From the NCBI RefSeq assembly GCF_035083965.1, contig NC_089722.1, positions 31,523,958 through 31,587,957 of the forward strand: a stretch of 64,000 nucleotides of DNA, given 5' to 3'. Positions 1-11,141 of this stretch are shown piece after piece. The first letter of the stretch is position 1. Each line of letters begins with the position of its first letter. Below the pieces are notes generated by a model that saw nothing but the letters and a program-made list of their open reading frames with translations, did no database searches and was not told the origin of the DNA. Source of the DNA: Branchiostoma lanceolatum. Lineage: Eukaryota > Chordata > Leptocardii > Amphioxiformes > Branchiostomatidae. Position numbers and translations under genes: made by a program.

Positions 1-1150
1 GCCTTTTCACTGCTCACTCTAGCTATCTCTTCATCTTGGCTCTCCGGATATGTTGTAACTTGTAGTGCATTGGCAATATCAATGCTGCCAGACAAGTCGT
101 TTCGAATTTAGTTGATAGGAACTGAGAGTCCAACGAATGTGAAACAAGAAACCCTACTGTTTCAAGTGGAAGACATTTCTGTTCCGTGTTCACCCCGTCC
201 AAGTCTGCACGTGTCTTCCAGCTGAGGTTCCAGAACTTTAGGTAGCACACAGCACAACGCCCATGGTAGGAGTTTTGTGGTAACTCAGAACGCGAAGAGG
301 ACAATTTGGGAGCCTCACAGGCCACACACACCGCCAACTAAACCACGCTAGTGGCCTGCAACTAGTAAAACCCCCCAGCATGCCATGGCTTTTATGCCGT
401 CAATTATGTGCCTCGGGGGATAGGGGAAAGGGGGTCGAGAGGGGATGGTTTCCAATCAGACATTATTGCGGTGTGAGTTTGACCTTGTGGCATCATACAG
501 ACTACTATAACTGGAAATCGAGTGGCCGAATGGGTAGACTGATCTGTCAGTCTAAACTATCGAACCGAAATCGAGACGTTCTTGATTCACATTCCTGACA
601 GTTCATTTTCGACTTACACAGTTTCCCTTTCTCCACCCAAGGAGGTTTTATAAAACCTCCTTGCTCCACCCAGGGAAGCTTCCATCGCATTCTGTGACCA
701 TTTGTGTGCCCAGCCGCCATGCCCCTTGGCCTTCATGCAACAGGCGTCATATTTTCGTAGGACGGCCCGGGGGTCATGTGCGTTGTTGAAAAAGACGAGA
801 AGGCAGCTTTTCAGAAAGTCAAAGGATGAATTATAGACAAAGGATTATGCAACTGTCATTCTGGCAAGTTGCACACGGCTAAACTCCAAGCAGAAGTTAT
901 CTCAACCAAGAGGTTAAACTTCCTTGTCCCAGCCAACTGTGCTAGGCCCCAGATGCTGTCACAGCGGGGCGCTCGTGCGACGGAAGGGATCATCAGCCAT
1001 TATAGACAGGGGGACAAACCAAAAATGATGGGCTTATGATTTGACGTATCTAATAGCAAAATACATGTATAACGTTTATAGTAGGTCATTGCCTATTATG
1101 CAATAGTTGTTAGGAGTGTCGATCAATGTACTACATTAGGATCCTATTAG
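1..1150. other. Non-coding stretch, no recognised gene
   Basis: I see no gene I can defend here. A 104-codon minus-strand open frame (337-23) has two Cys-x2-Cys pairs but matches no family I recognise and has no clear splice sites, so it may be chance. The only structured item is the 24-bp palindrome at 639-662. Confidence 0.4.
639..662. repeat. Perfect 24-bp palindrome (AAGGAGG arms)
   Basis: A self-complementary sequence with arms AAGGAGGTTTTA and its complement and no spacer. It would extrude as a hairpin in single-stranded DNA or RNA. A related but imperfect dyad with arms CAAGGACATT lies at 389-412 past 32 kb (32389-32412). Function unknown. Confidence 0.7.
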
Positions 1151-1154
1151 CTTT

Positions 1155-2520
1155 TCCGACAACGCTTTACCCTAAATTCGAAGGGCCGGCTACGCATTAC
1201 GCTAAATCAAGGTAGCCTCTCTACGCTCTACGATAAACTCTGAAATTCTGAAGTTTCCCAATGCATTATGGAGGACTCAAAAACCTAGCGGCTGAACCAA
1301 GGCGTCAAAGTTGGTAATGTATAATGTTTGGAGGTGACAATAACATACTTAGTAGTCTTGAATTATAACGGCCAGCTCCCTATATAAGTGATGCCGGAAC
1401 ATAGCCTGGACTCCTGTACGTTTTGTGTGTGTGTGTAGATTACACTGTATCATATGCCACAACCGAAAGCCGAAGGCGGGCGATTTATAAGGGGGATGGT
1501 CCCCGTAAAATTTTCAAAATCTAACCCTCTGAAATGGCAGTTCCTATATTTTGACGATTCTTTGACGATTTAAAAGTAAGAATCGAAGGCTGTCGATAAC
1601 AGCGCTGACAAGTTCACTCAGACAAGGGAGAATGCATTAATCATTCTTTTAGGCCACCTCTGAGTGTGTTGCTGCAGCGGCCTACGGATTTGCTACATGA
1701 GAGAAACTAACATTTCATTTGATCATAAAAATAACGTTACTACATCCTACATGTACCTGGCAAAACAGAAAAGGGCCGTATACCATACGGCGCATGGTCT
1801 AAAGTCGTTCTCGTATGTGGGATCATGTGGTAGCGCAGAAAATGCGTTTAGTGGAGAGCAGGATGGTGGAGTTATGTTCCCGCCAAGAAAAGCCTCGTAA
1901 GGCCAGATAGTGCCTTGCAGGTCTTAGGTCTATGGCCATCTGTGCATGCAGGATGTTCAATCTGTGCACCGATGAGACAATGTAACCAGGAAGTGCGGCG
2001 GATACCCGTCTTGCAAGTCGGGTACCGGTATCTGTAAAAACGCACACAGTGTACAATTTATCAACTACGTTTTACGCTAAATTCCAGGTAGCTACGCCTT
2101 ATGCAGAATTATAGTGACAAATAACGTTCTGCGCAAAATACACCGATTATGCTCTACGTTGAATTGGAGGGGTCGGTAACGCTCTACGTAAAATCAATAT
2201 GGCTGATTCTTCGCCGAGAAGGTTATGCATACGGTAGCGTTTGTATGTGTGTGTGTGTTTGTGTGTAAATGACCAGCATAACTCAAATAGGATTGGATAG
2301 ATTGTCTTGATATTTGGTATGTTGCATAATTGATGATAAATGTTAGCATAAACTTCTTTGTTAAGCTCATACTTTGGACAACTTCTGTTATTTGGGTGAA
2401 TACGATCAACTGGTATGATATATAATTGATGAGAAACACTCCTAATATGTCAGTCATAAAGGTTAAAATCATTTGGCGAAGGTATGAGGTCGTGGAACTC
2501 TAGTTACGCTCTACGTAAAA
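1155..2520. repeat. Degenerate TACGCT-TACG-TAAAT repeats
   Basis: Loose copies of a motif near CTACGCTCTACGNTAAAT recur at about 1162, 1191, 1219, 2066, 2150, 2177 and 2503. Copies differ at several positions and spacing is irregular, so this is an old array or a repeat broken up by the element at 2215-2480 rather than a clean tandem array. No coding frame accompanies it. Confidence 0.4.
2215..2480 (-). mobile_element. Fragment of a dispersed AT-rich repeat family
   Basis: Read on the opposite strand, this matches the first ~220 bp of the longer copy at 33187-34440: both contain a block resembling ATGAGCTTAACAAAGAAG followed by wording like TTATCATCAATTATGCAAAT. A (GT)n tract sits at its left side. 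The family has no visible coding capacity and is probably a non-autonomous DNA element or other dispersed repeat. Confidence 0.55.
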
Positions 2521-3780
2521 GGACATGCAGGCCCCCATGTACGGTCCTGATCAGTGTGACAGTGATATCGATCCAGTTTAGCAAAGTTAAGAGATATTCT
2601 TCCACTGATCGTGACAATGAAGACAGATGCTATGTTAATGAGGTTTTTGATTGTACCGCCCCGGGGTCATGGGGGTTTTCGACGATCTTCGACAAGCACA
2701 ACGAACGCTGGACCACGGTTTACCGTCCCGTCCTGGAGCCCCCGTCACAAATTAGCCTCCATCTGGCAATATTCTCCCTATAGCCGGGTTAGTCAAGCAG
2801 AGACTTGTCACAAATCAAGTACGGCCGAAGTCCCTTCGATTACGCGAGCTTCTGGTGACTTTTAGCAGCTCGGCCGACGTTCGCGGGTAAGCTAAGATTC
2901 AGCGATACCTCTGCGACTAGGGGTATTTCTTACAAAACCGGTATTTTTTATGGACCGATCAAAATAAAACGGTCAGGAAACAAGTGCTTTTCAAAAAACT
3001 GGCGTTTTGTCTACGTTTATGAGTGTGGATTGTCTTTTTCCTTTTCTTGAAGTAAAATCTGCCAGAGAAAGTCACTCAAGGGCTGTTGAGTCTATAAGAA
3101 AAATTGTCATTTTGGGAAAGGAGTACTGTTTTAATAGAGAAAGGCAGATTGGGGAAAGCAATTTTGAAGTTACGTCACTTAACTTAAGTGCTTTTGAAAA
3201 AGCTGGCCTTGGCCTACAACTTGTACTTATTTGTAAAATGTACAATAGGCTCATTATAAAAGCTATCAATGTAATTATGTACATAGCACGCAATAAAACA
3301 TACAATTTGAAAAGCACCATTGAATCATCAGCACTATGGTAATTAAGTGAAATAGAAGTTCATAACAGCTAAGGTTCTATCTAAAATGACTACCAAATGT
3401 CAAACAAGTGTTTAAACCAATTAACAGCTACCTCATCCCTATTTATCCCTGGTTTCCGCATTTGCAACATTTCTTCCTTATTTTCCTGGATAATTTTGCT
3501 AAAATTCATGAAAATTCCCATATTTTTGTGCCGAGCGGCGTCACTTTCCACGTCCGTGTTGTCTGAATGAAGTCGATACTGAACAATGGAGAATTTGCTA
3601 CTGTAACAAAGGATCGCTGTTTTGCAAACAACATCAAGAGCCCCTGTTTACATCGGGAATAAAAGTTTAGTGGCGAGTGTTTTGCAAGAATCATCTTACC
3701 GCGCATAGGAGCCGCTGCACGGTATTTTCCATTACTAGAAACAGAAAAATTCGAATGCCGGGTTTGGAATCTATGAAGTC
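2521..3780. other. Non-coding stretch
   Basis: Several 60-110 codon open frames occur on both strands but overlap one another, lack family motifs and lack paired splice sites. I support no gene here. Confidence 0.35.
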
Positions 3781-3794
3781 CTGTTCATAAGACA

Positions 3795-3940
3795 AAGGCT
3801 TTGTATATATTAAATGAATATCTAAAAATAACAAAAATAAAATATTTATTTATTTATTAATAAAAAATGATATTCATGAATATGATATTGATAGATCAAT
3901 ATAATATTAATATATATTTTTTATATTTAATATCTAAAAA
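3795..3940. repeat. AT-rich low-complexity tract
   Basis: Runs of TATT/TTAA words with almost no G or C, ending in a run of A that becomes the oligo-T end of the tRNA-like sequence on the minus strand. Confidence 0.6.
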
Positions 3941-4016
3941 AAAACATGCACGGACTCGATCCCGGATCCGAAGTACTACGACGTTACCAGTTGAGCTCAG
4001 TTGCAGTGTGTACCAT
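3937..4016 (-). ncRNA. tRNA-like / tRNA-derived SINE-like sequence
   Basis: On the minus strand an A-box-like GAGCTCAACTGG is followed ~35 bases later by a B-box-like GGATCGAGTCC, the two internal RNA polymerase III promoter blocks, and then by a run of about nine T, the usual Pol III stop. The T-stem is poorly paired and I cannot fold a clean cloverleaf, so this is more likely a tRNA pseudogene or the head of a SINE than a working tRNA. No isotype is assigned. Confidence 0.4.
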
Positions 4017-4047
4017 GCGTCAGTGTACATAATGCTTTACGTGGACG

Positions 4048-4600
4048 TGCTATGGCCTTGATCTTTTGGTGGCAGATGTGATGTAAGGAAGAAGTGCTGT
4101 AGGTTTGGCCCCTAGCAACTTGCTCTGGAACTGCAGCGGCATTTTTGTCAAAATCTTCCAAGGAAAATGACTGAACAAAGAAATGACTGATTTCCGTCTT
4201 ATCATCTCAATGAAAAATGGAGATATAGTTTTGGGTGTGTCTGTGTGTGTGTCTGTCTGTTTGTCTGTTTGTGTTTCCGGACTACTCTAGTCAGAATAAC
4301 TCAAGAGCCTCTTGATGGATTACGATGACATTTGGTATGTGTTGGGAAGCCGAAATTCAGGGTCGATTTTGAGCTCCCTGGTATGTGACCTTAGTACTGC
4401 AGCAGAACTTCAGTTTTTGTATCTTTTGACCTTGACGTGCTATGGTCTTGATTTTTGGGTGGCAGATAGGTTGTGATGTAATAAAGAAGTGGTGTCGGTC
4501 TGGGCTCCCTAGCAGCTCGCTCTGGAACTGCAGTGGCGTTATTGTGAAAATCTTCTAAGGGGAATAACTGAACAAGTGAACAATGGATTTCCATGATATT
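4048..4600. repeat. Twice-repeated dispersed repeat with (GT)n core
   Basis: Two diverged direct copies (about 4048-4185 and 4436-4590) share blocks such as GTGCTATGGNCTTGATTTTT, GGTGGCAGAT and CTGGAACTGCAG. Between them lies a (GTGTCT)n stretch followed by a line resembling the outer end of the element at 33.2-34.4 kb. No coding capacity seen. Confidence 0.55.
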
Positions 4601-4909
4601 TGGTATGCAGGTAGCTTAGACAGAGATGTATACAATGAAGTGCAAATTATGCTATCATAGAGGTTAGCCTTTTGAGTGTGAGGCACTAGGACACGCCAAC
4701 CAAACCAGATATTTATCCATATTTCGATACTTTCCCAACCAGCCTGGGCGATTCTCTTGTGGAGAGTATCTTAGAATGCATTGTCTTGGCCCAAATACCT
4801 TAGGCAGACTGTCGTGATTGTAGTGGTACTACACGTGAAACACTAGACTAAGTGCTGTGTCGCCATGTATGCTTTGCGGAGTCTGGCAGAACTGCAGGTA
4901 GCAGGGTGG

Positions 4910-5266
4910 CCCAAATACAGTATACCGTACTAAGATATTGTAGTGGGATTAATACATTGTACTGGGGTGAAATACAGTGTACTGGGTCTATACAGTGAAA
5001 TACATTGTACTGGGGTGAAATATATTGTACTGGGTCTAATACATCGCTTTAGGACACTGTATTTCGCTAATACATTGTATTTGGGTGAAATACGTTGTAT
5101 TTGGCGAAATACAGTGTACCTGGCGAAACACGCTGTATTTCGCTAATACATTGTATTTGGATGAAATACGTTGTATTTGGCGAAATACAGTGTATTTACG
5201 AAATACAGTATATTTGGCTTCCAAATACAGTGTATTTCGCCCAAATACAATGTATTTCGCTTTTGA
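4910..5266 (+). repeat. ~20-bp minisatellite, GTATTTGGNGAAATACA type
   Basis: Roughly sixteen imperfect units of about 20 bp, with GTACTGGGGTGAAATACAT-like units at the left grading into GTATTTGGCGAAATACA-like units at the right. Each unit carries a small dyad (AAATACA facing TGTATTT). The array runs directly into the truncated ABC-transporter exon. Confidence 0.85.
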
Positions 5267-5518
5267 CTGGTATGAACCGCCATATGGTGTCAACCTGCTG
5301 GAACACTTCTATGAGACCATGTCAGGCCAGGTGCTGATAGATGGTCACCCCATCAAGGCGTATGATCACAAGTTTCTACACCGTGTGGTAAGTTCTCTTT
5401 TTATACTTGCTGATTCGGTCTCTTTTTAGTACGAGGGGCTATTGTCCAAGTTCAACAATACTTTTGAGCCGAAGCTCACTTATCCGGCATTAAAAAGCTA
5501 TCACCGTTGATGTTTTAG

Positions 5519-5815
5519 GTGTATTTGGTTGGACAAGAGCCGGTTCTGTTTGCCCGCTCCATCAAGGACAACATCTCCTATGGCCTGGACAACTGCAGCT
5601 TGGCGGAGGTGCAGCACGTTGCTAGGCAGGCCAACGCCCATCAGTTCATCATGGAGCTGCCTGAGGGGTACGAGACAGGGACTGGGGAGAAGGGGATGCA
5701 GCTGTCTGGGGGGCAGAAGCAGAGGGTGGCGATCGCCCGGGCGCTGATCAGGAGACCAGCGGTGCTGCTACTGGACGAGGCCACCAGCGCTTTAGATGAC
5801 GAGAGCGAACAAATG
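5519..5815 (+). CDS. ABC ATPase exon: Q-loop, LSGGQ, Walker B
   Basis: A 99-codon exon bounded by AG (5517-5518) and a GTGCGC donor at 5816. It holds the Q-loop Gln, the ABC signature LSGGQ and the DEATSALD Walker B/D-loop, all with expected residues, so this part is under little visible decay. Confidence 0.85.
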
Positions 5816-6221
5816 GTGCGCATGAGGAGTTAAAATAATGTAAACGTACAGATTTGTGCAATAAACTCAAAAGAGAGGACTTCTATTTCTGACGCAAATC
5901 AGAAACGAAAAAAAAAAGACGAACGATATTAGTGGCTACCATGTCCTTTCCTCTGCAGATCCAACAGACTACCCAAAAGTAAGGAACCAATTCTGAAAAA
6001 AAAAACATTAAGAAAGACTACTGTATAATAGTATCTACATTGTCTTCTACAATACAAACCTGAAATGTGCATTTTTCATGAGCTCCTCATGTTGGGTACA
6101 GCCCTATGGTTCTAGAGTATAAGACTACATTCTCATACAACTACGTTAGGGTTAGCATTAGATGATGTCGTAATATAGGGGTGTTGGACTTTAGGGTGTA
6201 ACCTTTCATGTGTTCTACCAG

Positions 6222-6476
6222 GTTCAGCAAGCGATCAACAACCTCGACAGACACACGGTCATCGTCGTCGCCCACCGCCTGAGCACCGTGGAGAAGGCTG
6301 ACCGCATCATCGTCATCGACAAGGGGCGCGTGGTGGAGCAGGGACGGCACAAGGAGCTGATGCAGCGGGACGGAACCTACGCCGACATGGTGCGGCGGCA
6401 GCTACTAGGGCTGGACACGTCTGACGACACAGAAGCTGACGATGATTTAAGAGAGTGGGTCCTCAACTGCGGATAG
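6222..6476 (+). CDS. ABC ATPase final exon with H-loop
   Basis: 84 codons plus TAG stop after acceptor CCAG (6220-6221). It begins [20 protein letters not shown], the switch-His region, and ends in an acidic tail (DDTEADDDL) before the stop. It joins in phase 0 to the 5519-5815 exon. Confidence 0.8.
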   Translation, partial: VQQAINNLDRHTVIVVAHRLSTVEKADRIIVIDKGRVVEQGRHKELMQRDGTYADMVRRQLLGLDTSDDTEADDDLREWVLNCG

Positions 6477-6935
6477 TTCGTCCAGTGATGATGACGACAC
6501 GGATCCCCATCATTTAATATATTTATGACGTAGTAAACATTTATAGTTACAATTCAAGAATATTTTGCGACGTGTAACCATGGACTGACTATGATAACCG
6601 TATATTGAAATGATGTTATATCGTCGACTTATACCTTTATATGCTGAATATGATTACGGAATACTGATTGTAACGTTATCTTTGTAAAACCATTTTTGTT
6701 ATATTTTCCGATGATATGTTAAAAGGACCCCTGACCTCCTCCCTTGAAGTCTTGAAAATCGGTCTCGGCCGAATGAGTGTATATTATATACTTTCAAGGT
6801 TACATAAAGGTTGAAAAAATACTGACAAAAATGGCATTGTCCATAACAAGTGATAACGTTGTCACCTAGATCTTTTTTTCTTTGTTTTTGAAGGCGTAGG
6901 TTTTTCAACTATCTTCATCCATGTTGAACAACGAA
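6477..6935. other. 3' flank of the ABC gene
   Basis: AT-rich non-coding sequence after the ABC stop codon, presumably 3' UTR and intergenic. No clear AATAAA close to the stop and no other gene seen. Confidence 0.4.
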
Positions 6936-6939
6936 TATG

Positions 6940-7440
6940 AAATAATAGCATACTATACAGCTACTTGCGCCAAAAAAGCAGTTACTCAAACAACTGGATA
7001 TGATTTTGGAAACGGTCAGACGTTTCAAGTAACATCCACTACTTTTCGTCAGTGACTGTGAGCAAGTCGAACAGCAGGTTTATAACCACGAACTTCATGA
7101 ATTGATATGCAAATAAAGAGAAGACAAATTTTTAGATAGTCCAATAGAAAGCAAATTAGACAACTCAAGACAAGGTTGAAGTAAAAGGGGACAATAGCTT
7201 CTATTGTTTTAATATAGGAGCTAAAGCTGGTTTGCCCCCAAGGCCATGTCCCAAGTGCCAGACAGTTCCACCCTTAGCCCTCCTTTCCTGTTGAGGGTTG
7301 GATTGTATATCCTCTCATATATTGCCTCCTTCACTCCACGTTCGAACCAGCGGGGTTCGCGGTCAAGGATATCAGTGGATTCGAGATTGAACAAGTGCCC
7401 CTGGTTGTGTTTTAGGTGGTGGAAAATGAGTAACTGTTTT
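6940..7440 (-). mobile_element. Penelope-like element, 3' fragment
   Basis: On the minus strand from about 7425 to 7230 an open stretch reads HLKHNQGHLFNLESTDILD, then REPRWFERGVKEAIY and NPTLNRKGG. This wording is typical of the C-terminal GIY-YIG endonuclease part of Penelope-like retroelements. Downstream on the same strand lies a hammerhead-like sequence (7005-7060), a feature this family is known to carry. The reverse transcriptase part is missing, so this is a short fossil fragment. Confidence 0.6.
7005..7060 (-). ncRNA. Hammerhead ribozyme-like sequence
   Basis: The minus strand shows the conserved core in order: CTGACGA, a 5-bp helix II (AAGTA with TACTT around an 8-base loop), then GAAAC followed by GTC. 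The bases before CTGACGA (GTCA) pair with those after the GTC cleavage site (TGAC) as helix I. Helix III would be only the self-complementary ACGT, the short form described for Penelope-like elements, which is thought to work as a dimer. One extra A follows CTGACGA. Activity is inferred, not shown. Confidence 0.6.
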
Positions 7441-8630
7441 TTTGGCGTATCTTATTACCTGGATGTCTAATCTTCATCGACGTATACAGCTACTTGTGCA
7501 CCGTCCCTATACCTAAATATAATGCCAAGAAAATGCTTTGCGTTTCATGAGTTATTTTCAAGAAATACATCCGACGCCTAAAGTATAAACTCACACTAGT
7601 CACAGGAGATCGGAGCGATGGTGGCCAAGCATTGTTCAATGTTTGTCTTTTACCAAAGATGCAAATATTTTGCAATTTCAAATTAAGTCATTGACTATGG
7701 TGAATCTTCGAATTGACTCTAGTTTGACAAACTTTCTCATCTCATCATGAACACTAGCCTGATCCCAGTCTCCAGGGGTCGGCTTAGGGGCGTTTTACCG
7801 GGCCCAGTCTGCTTATGGTTGAGTCGTTTCTGTCAGCCCTTCACTTACTTTGTTCGCAGCCTTTCCTACTTAAGCTGCCATAGACAATATCGCCGCCGCC
7901 TTATAGCTAGGGGGCGAAGTAATTTAATCCAAGGCCGTTAACCCACACCACGAGTGGGCTAAGGTGTCTGGGCGGGCGGGCATCACTCCCAGCGCCGTAT
8001 AGAGATATCGGAGAGCCCCCGATGGTATGGTTTCCAGGCTACAAGAACACCTTTTCTTCTTCATTTTTCTGCCATGCAGTGTTCTGGGTCAATTTAAAAG
8101 CAGCCACCCAATTATTCTGTGACAATACCCTATTTTCTATTAATCACCTTTCTGTTTTTTTCATCGACAGCAAAATATTGTCACTCAGTCCCTTCACGGA
8201 CGTGGAGTGTACCACCAAAAGTGGACAATTCCTCGGTCGTGGCAGTTAACAACAATCTAGGTTTTTTTTAACTCGAAGTTTAGAATATTTGCTGTTGTAT
8301 GCGTAACAAAGCATGAGCGTTACAGATAAACACGTTGCTTTGTAGCCCATCCCACCTCTTAATAAGGCAGTCCGAGTAAAGTGGATGTTCCTGTTCTGAC
8401 TTTAGTGATATGAAGAGCGTAACCTTTGACCCTGCCTACGTTTGTAAGCTCTCTGGGTGAATGAAACCGGCCCAACAAGATAAACAACTCCGCGTTTTGG
8501 AACTGGGTCAGACGACTCAGTGGTTTACAAAGCAAGGAATAGAAACCCAGGTAAGATAAGAAGAACGTTATTGCACAACAACCGTGATGTACAGTGAATG
8601 GCGACATAGCACAACTAGAATGAGTATTGA
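7441..8630. other. Non-coding stretch between retroelement fragments
   Basis: No gene supported. Open frames here are short and without motifs. Parts may be untranslated remains of the neighbouring retroelements, but I cannot show it. Confidence 0.3.
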
Positions 8631-8639
8631 TACTTGACC

Positions 8640-10310
8640 CAGTGAATCATCTTGTTGTTGTCGGAAACTATGTTGGTTGTCATTGACAATTTTTGAGTCT
8701 TAAAGTGCTGCATCAAAGAGCTGACAACTATATGTTCCAAGATTTTACAACCAATACATGTAAGCGAAACCGGCCTATAGTTGGCGGGATTGTACTGTTC
8801 GCCCTTCTTGAAAATTGGAGTAACATACGCAGTCCTCCAGTCATCTGGGACAACACCAGACGCCAGTGATGACTGAAAGATGACGGTTAACGCAGGTGCC
8901 AGCTCCACCGCAAGTTCCCGTAGTAATTTGGGATTCATGCCGTTTGGACCCGGTGCCTTATGCGGGATGAGCTTCTTCAATAACTCTGTGACTCCCTCGC
9001 GTGTGATGTTAATGGAATTTATTTCAGGTATGGTTTTGGTGGACATACCTGACTTGTTCACAAAGTCCTCATGTGTGTATTGCTTCCCATCTCCGAAGAC
9101 CGATTGGAAGTGATTGTTCAGGAACACCGCCCTGTTCCTGGGGGTCAGTTGTGAGCCGACCGTCTTTCATAAGCGGAACGATGCCGACATGACTGGAACG
9201 CTTGTTTTTTATAACCGCCCAGAACTTCTTGTTTCCTGCTTTATAGACAGTTGCCTCTTCGATGAAAATAGAATTAAGATAGTTCCAATAACTATGTCTT
9301 ATCAGTCGTTGAAGCAAACCCTTAACCTCTTCTCTCAGACCGAGTTCGCCGGTTTTCTTCATCAGACGGTATTTTTTATTTCTCCTGCGAATGAGCCTGC
9401 GAATGCTCGGAGTGATCCACGGTTGACTGGGCTTAGGTCTTGACGTCTTAAGTGGAACAAATTTCTTAATGGCTGTCAAAGAGCATCTTTGAAGACGTGC
9501 CAAAGTTCTTCCGTTGAGCTGTTATTGCACTAGTCCTGAACTTCTGCACTAAGTGTCTTAGCTGCTTCCCTCAAGCCATCCCAGTCTGCCCTGGCATAGA
9601 GAGGGATCTAGCGTTGTGGTTGTTTCTGCCTTCTGGCACTTGTGTTAATCTCACAGTATGGGATACAATGATCGGAGCGGCCTGGGATAACTTCCACCCG
9701 GGGTACCATGTCCGGGAGATTTGTAAGGAATAAATCCAACGTGTTGCGAATTGGTTGTTTAACCAGTTGTTCCCACCCGTTATCATACAATAAACTCGAA
9801 GAAAGTTTTGGTGAATGTGAGGATACGGTGACCTTGGTTTCAGGGTGGTTGTAGACCAGTCCCAGCCTGGAAGGTTGAAATCACCTCCTATGAGTAAGGC
9901 TGCATTCTGTAGTCGGGATGCTCTCTGAAGCGATGTACCGAGTCGTACCGGGCTAGGTTCATCTCCGACGTCAGGTCTGTAGAAGGCAGCCACGTATACA
10001 GGCCGCCTGCCTCTCAGTTTGACACGTACCCAGAGGAGCTCGCATCCATCCACTTCCAGCTCCGGGGCTGTGAAGCTGTCAAGATTACTGCGGACGGCAA
10101 CTAAACTTGACTCCTCCACCGCGACCGCTCCTGTCTCTCCTATGTACCCTAAACATGTCTGGAAAATTTTCTGCGGTTGCAATAGTTGGGTCTAGCCATG
10201 TCTCTGGTTCTATATAAATATCGGGTTTCAGGCTTTCCAAGAGATATGGTAGTTCTGCTCGTTTTGAACTAGCAGATTGGAAATTAATATTCAATAGCCG
10301 TAGTGGTCTT
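8640..10310 (-). mobile_element. CR1/L2-like LINE, endonuclease and partial RT
   Basis: Read on the minus strand from about 10300. The endonuclease part begins NINFQSASSKRAELPYLLES with PDIYIEPETWLDP and continues into LLIGGDFNLPGWDW. It is followed by a linker and the first RT blocks: INITREGVTELLKKL, PHKAPGPNGMNPKLL, WRTAYVTPIFKKG and [13 protein letters not shown] stops before the catalytic FADD block, so the 3' half is missing. Several frame breaks split the coding region. A dead, 3'-truncated copy of the same broad clade as the LINE at 54.7-60.3 kb but a different family. Confidence 0.8.
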
Positions 10311-10476
10311 TCTAACCACTTGTCTTGCTGACTGCTTGTTGGAGTAGATGCATGCTGGGGTTTGAACTATACCCCGATAGAAATGCACTGATTACCCACA
10401 TAATGTAGCATTAAGAGTGGTACCATCATATCTCGAATTTGGGTCCGCTGATGACTCACGTTAGAGATAACGTTAA

Positions 10477-11137
10477 AGCTGCACTATGTAACATTTTGGC
10501 GCAAAAATTGAAAAATTTTTTGTGAACAAATCTTAATACAAATGACATGGACAACCACTTTTCAGCATATTTCCATCATTAATTCGTCTATTTCTGGCAT
10601 GTCTGGTGTTTTTAACTATACAAAAACAAGCTGCAAAAGTCTGTGACACCACCCCAACCTGGTGTAAACAACAACATCCTGCACACTGGCAGGACCCCTG
10701 GGTAGGCTAACTACTTAGCAACACTTCAGTGGATCTAGATAACAGCTGATGTTATGAAGATCATCTTCTTCAAAAACACTCTTTTTTTTTTGAATGAGGA
10801 TAAAATATATCAGCCAAGTTTATAGGGAACTGATACAGCGGATTTTCCCCGTTCAAAACTGCTAGAACTCTGGTAAGGAGGTTTGGCAGAAACTGTGGTG
10901 ACTGTAATCAGGCACCCAACTGGGCAGTTGCCTGATAAGCCATGTGTGGCCACAATGCCCCAACTGCCAACTGGCTTTGAAAGTTCAGTTTTAAACATGT
11001 TTGTATGGTGAAATGATGTTGAAACATTCCTTCCTGAATACTGGTATGTCATTCTACAATGTTTATTCAACATACTATGTAAAGAAATGGTAGAAAAACT
11101 GACTTTCTGTATTGACCAAATCTTACATAGTGCAAAT
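10477..11137. mobile_element. 661-bp TTAA-flanked non-autonomous DNA element
   Basis: Bounded by TTAA (10473-10476 and 11138-11141). Inside are inverted ends near AGCTGCACTATGTAACATTT; the right end reads in reverse as ATTTGCACTATGTAAGATTT. No transposase frame. TTAA target duplications are used by piggyBac and Kolobok elements; I cannot choose between them. Confidence 0.65.
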
Positions 11138-11141
11138 TTAA

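Larger units (their letters stand above)
5280..6476 (+). pseudogene. ABCB9/TAP-like half-transporter, 3' exons only
   Basis: Three exons encode the end of an ABC ATPase domain. Exon a runs from about 5280 to 5387 (donor GTAAGT; VNLLEHFYE...YDHKFLHRV). Exon b is 5519-5815 (acceptor TTTTAG), with the Q-loop [12 protein letters not shown], signature [15 protein letters not shown] and Walker [13 protein letters not shown]. Exon c is 6222-6476, with the H-loop [12 protein letters not shown] and a short acidic tail. Both introns are phase 0. The YDHKFLHRV and [15 protein letters not shown] wording fits ABCB9/TAP-like peptide transporters of lysosome or ER. The transmembrane domain and Walker A are absent: exon a has no acceptor and merges into the minisatellite. 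It is either a truncated gene copy or a gene whose upstream part was displaced. Confidence 0.8.

Noticed and set aside
23-337. Minus-strand 104-codon frame with two Cys-x2-Cys pairs
   Set aside because: No recognised family, no splice sites and no neighbouring exon; may be chance.
9114-9443. Plus-strand 109-codon frame
   Set aside because: It is the antisense shadow of the LINE endonuclease-RT linker on the minus strand.
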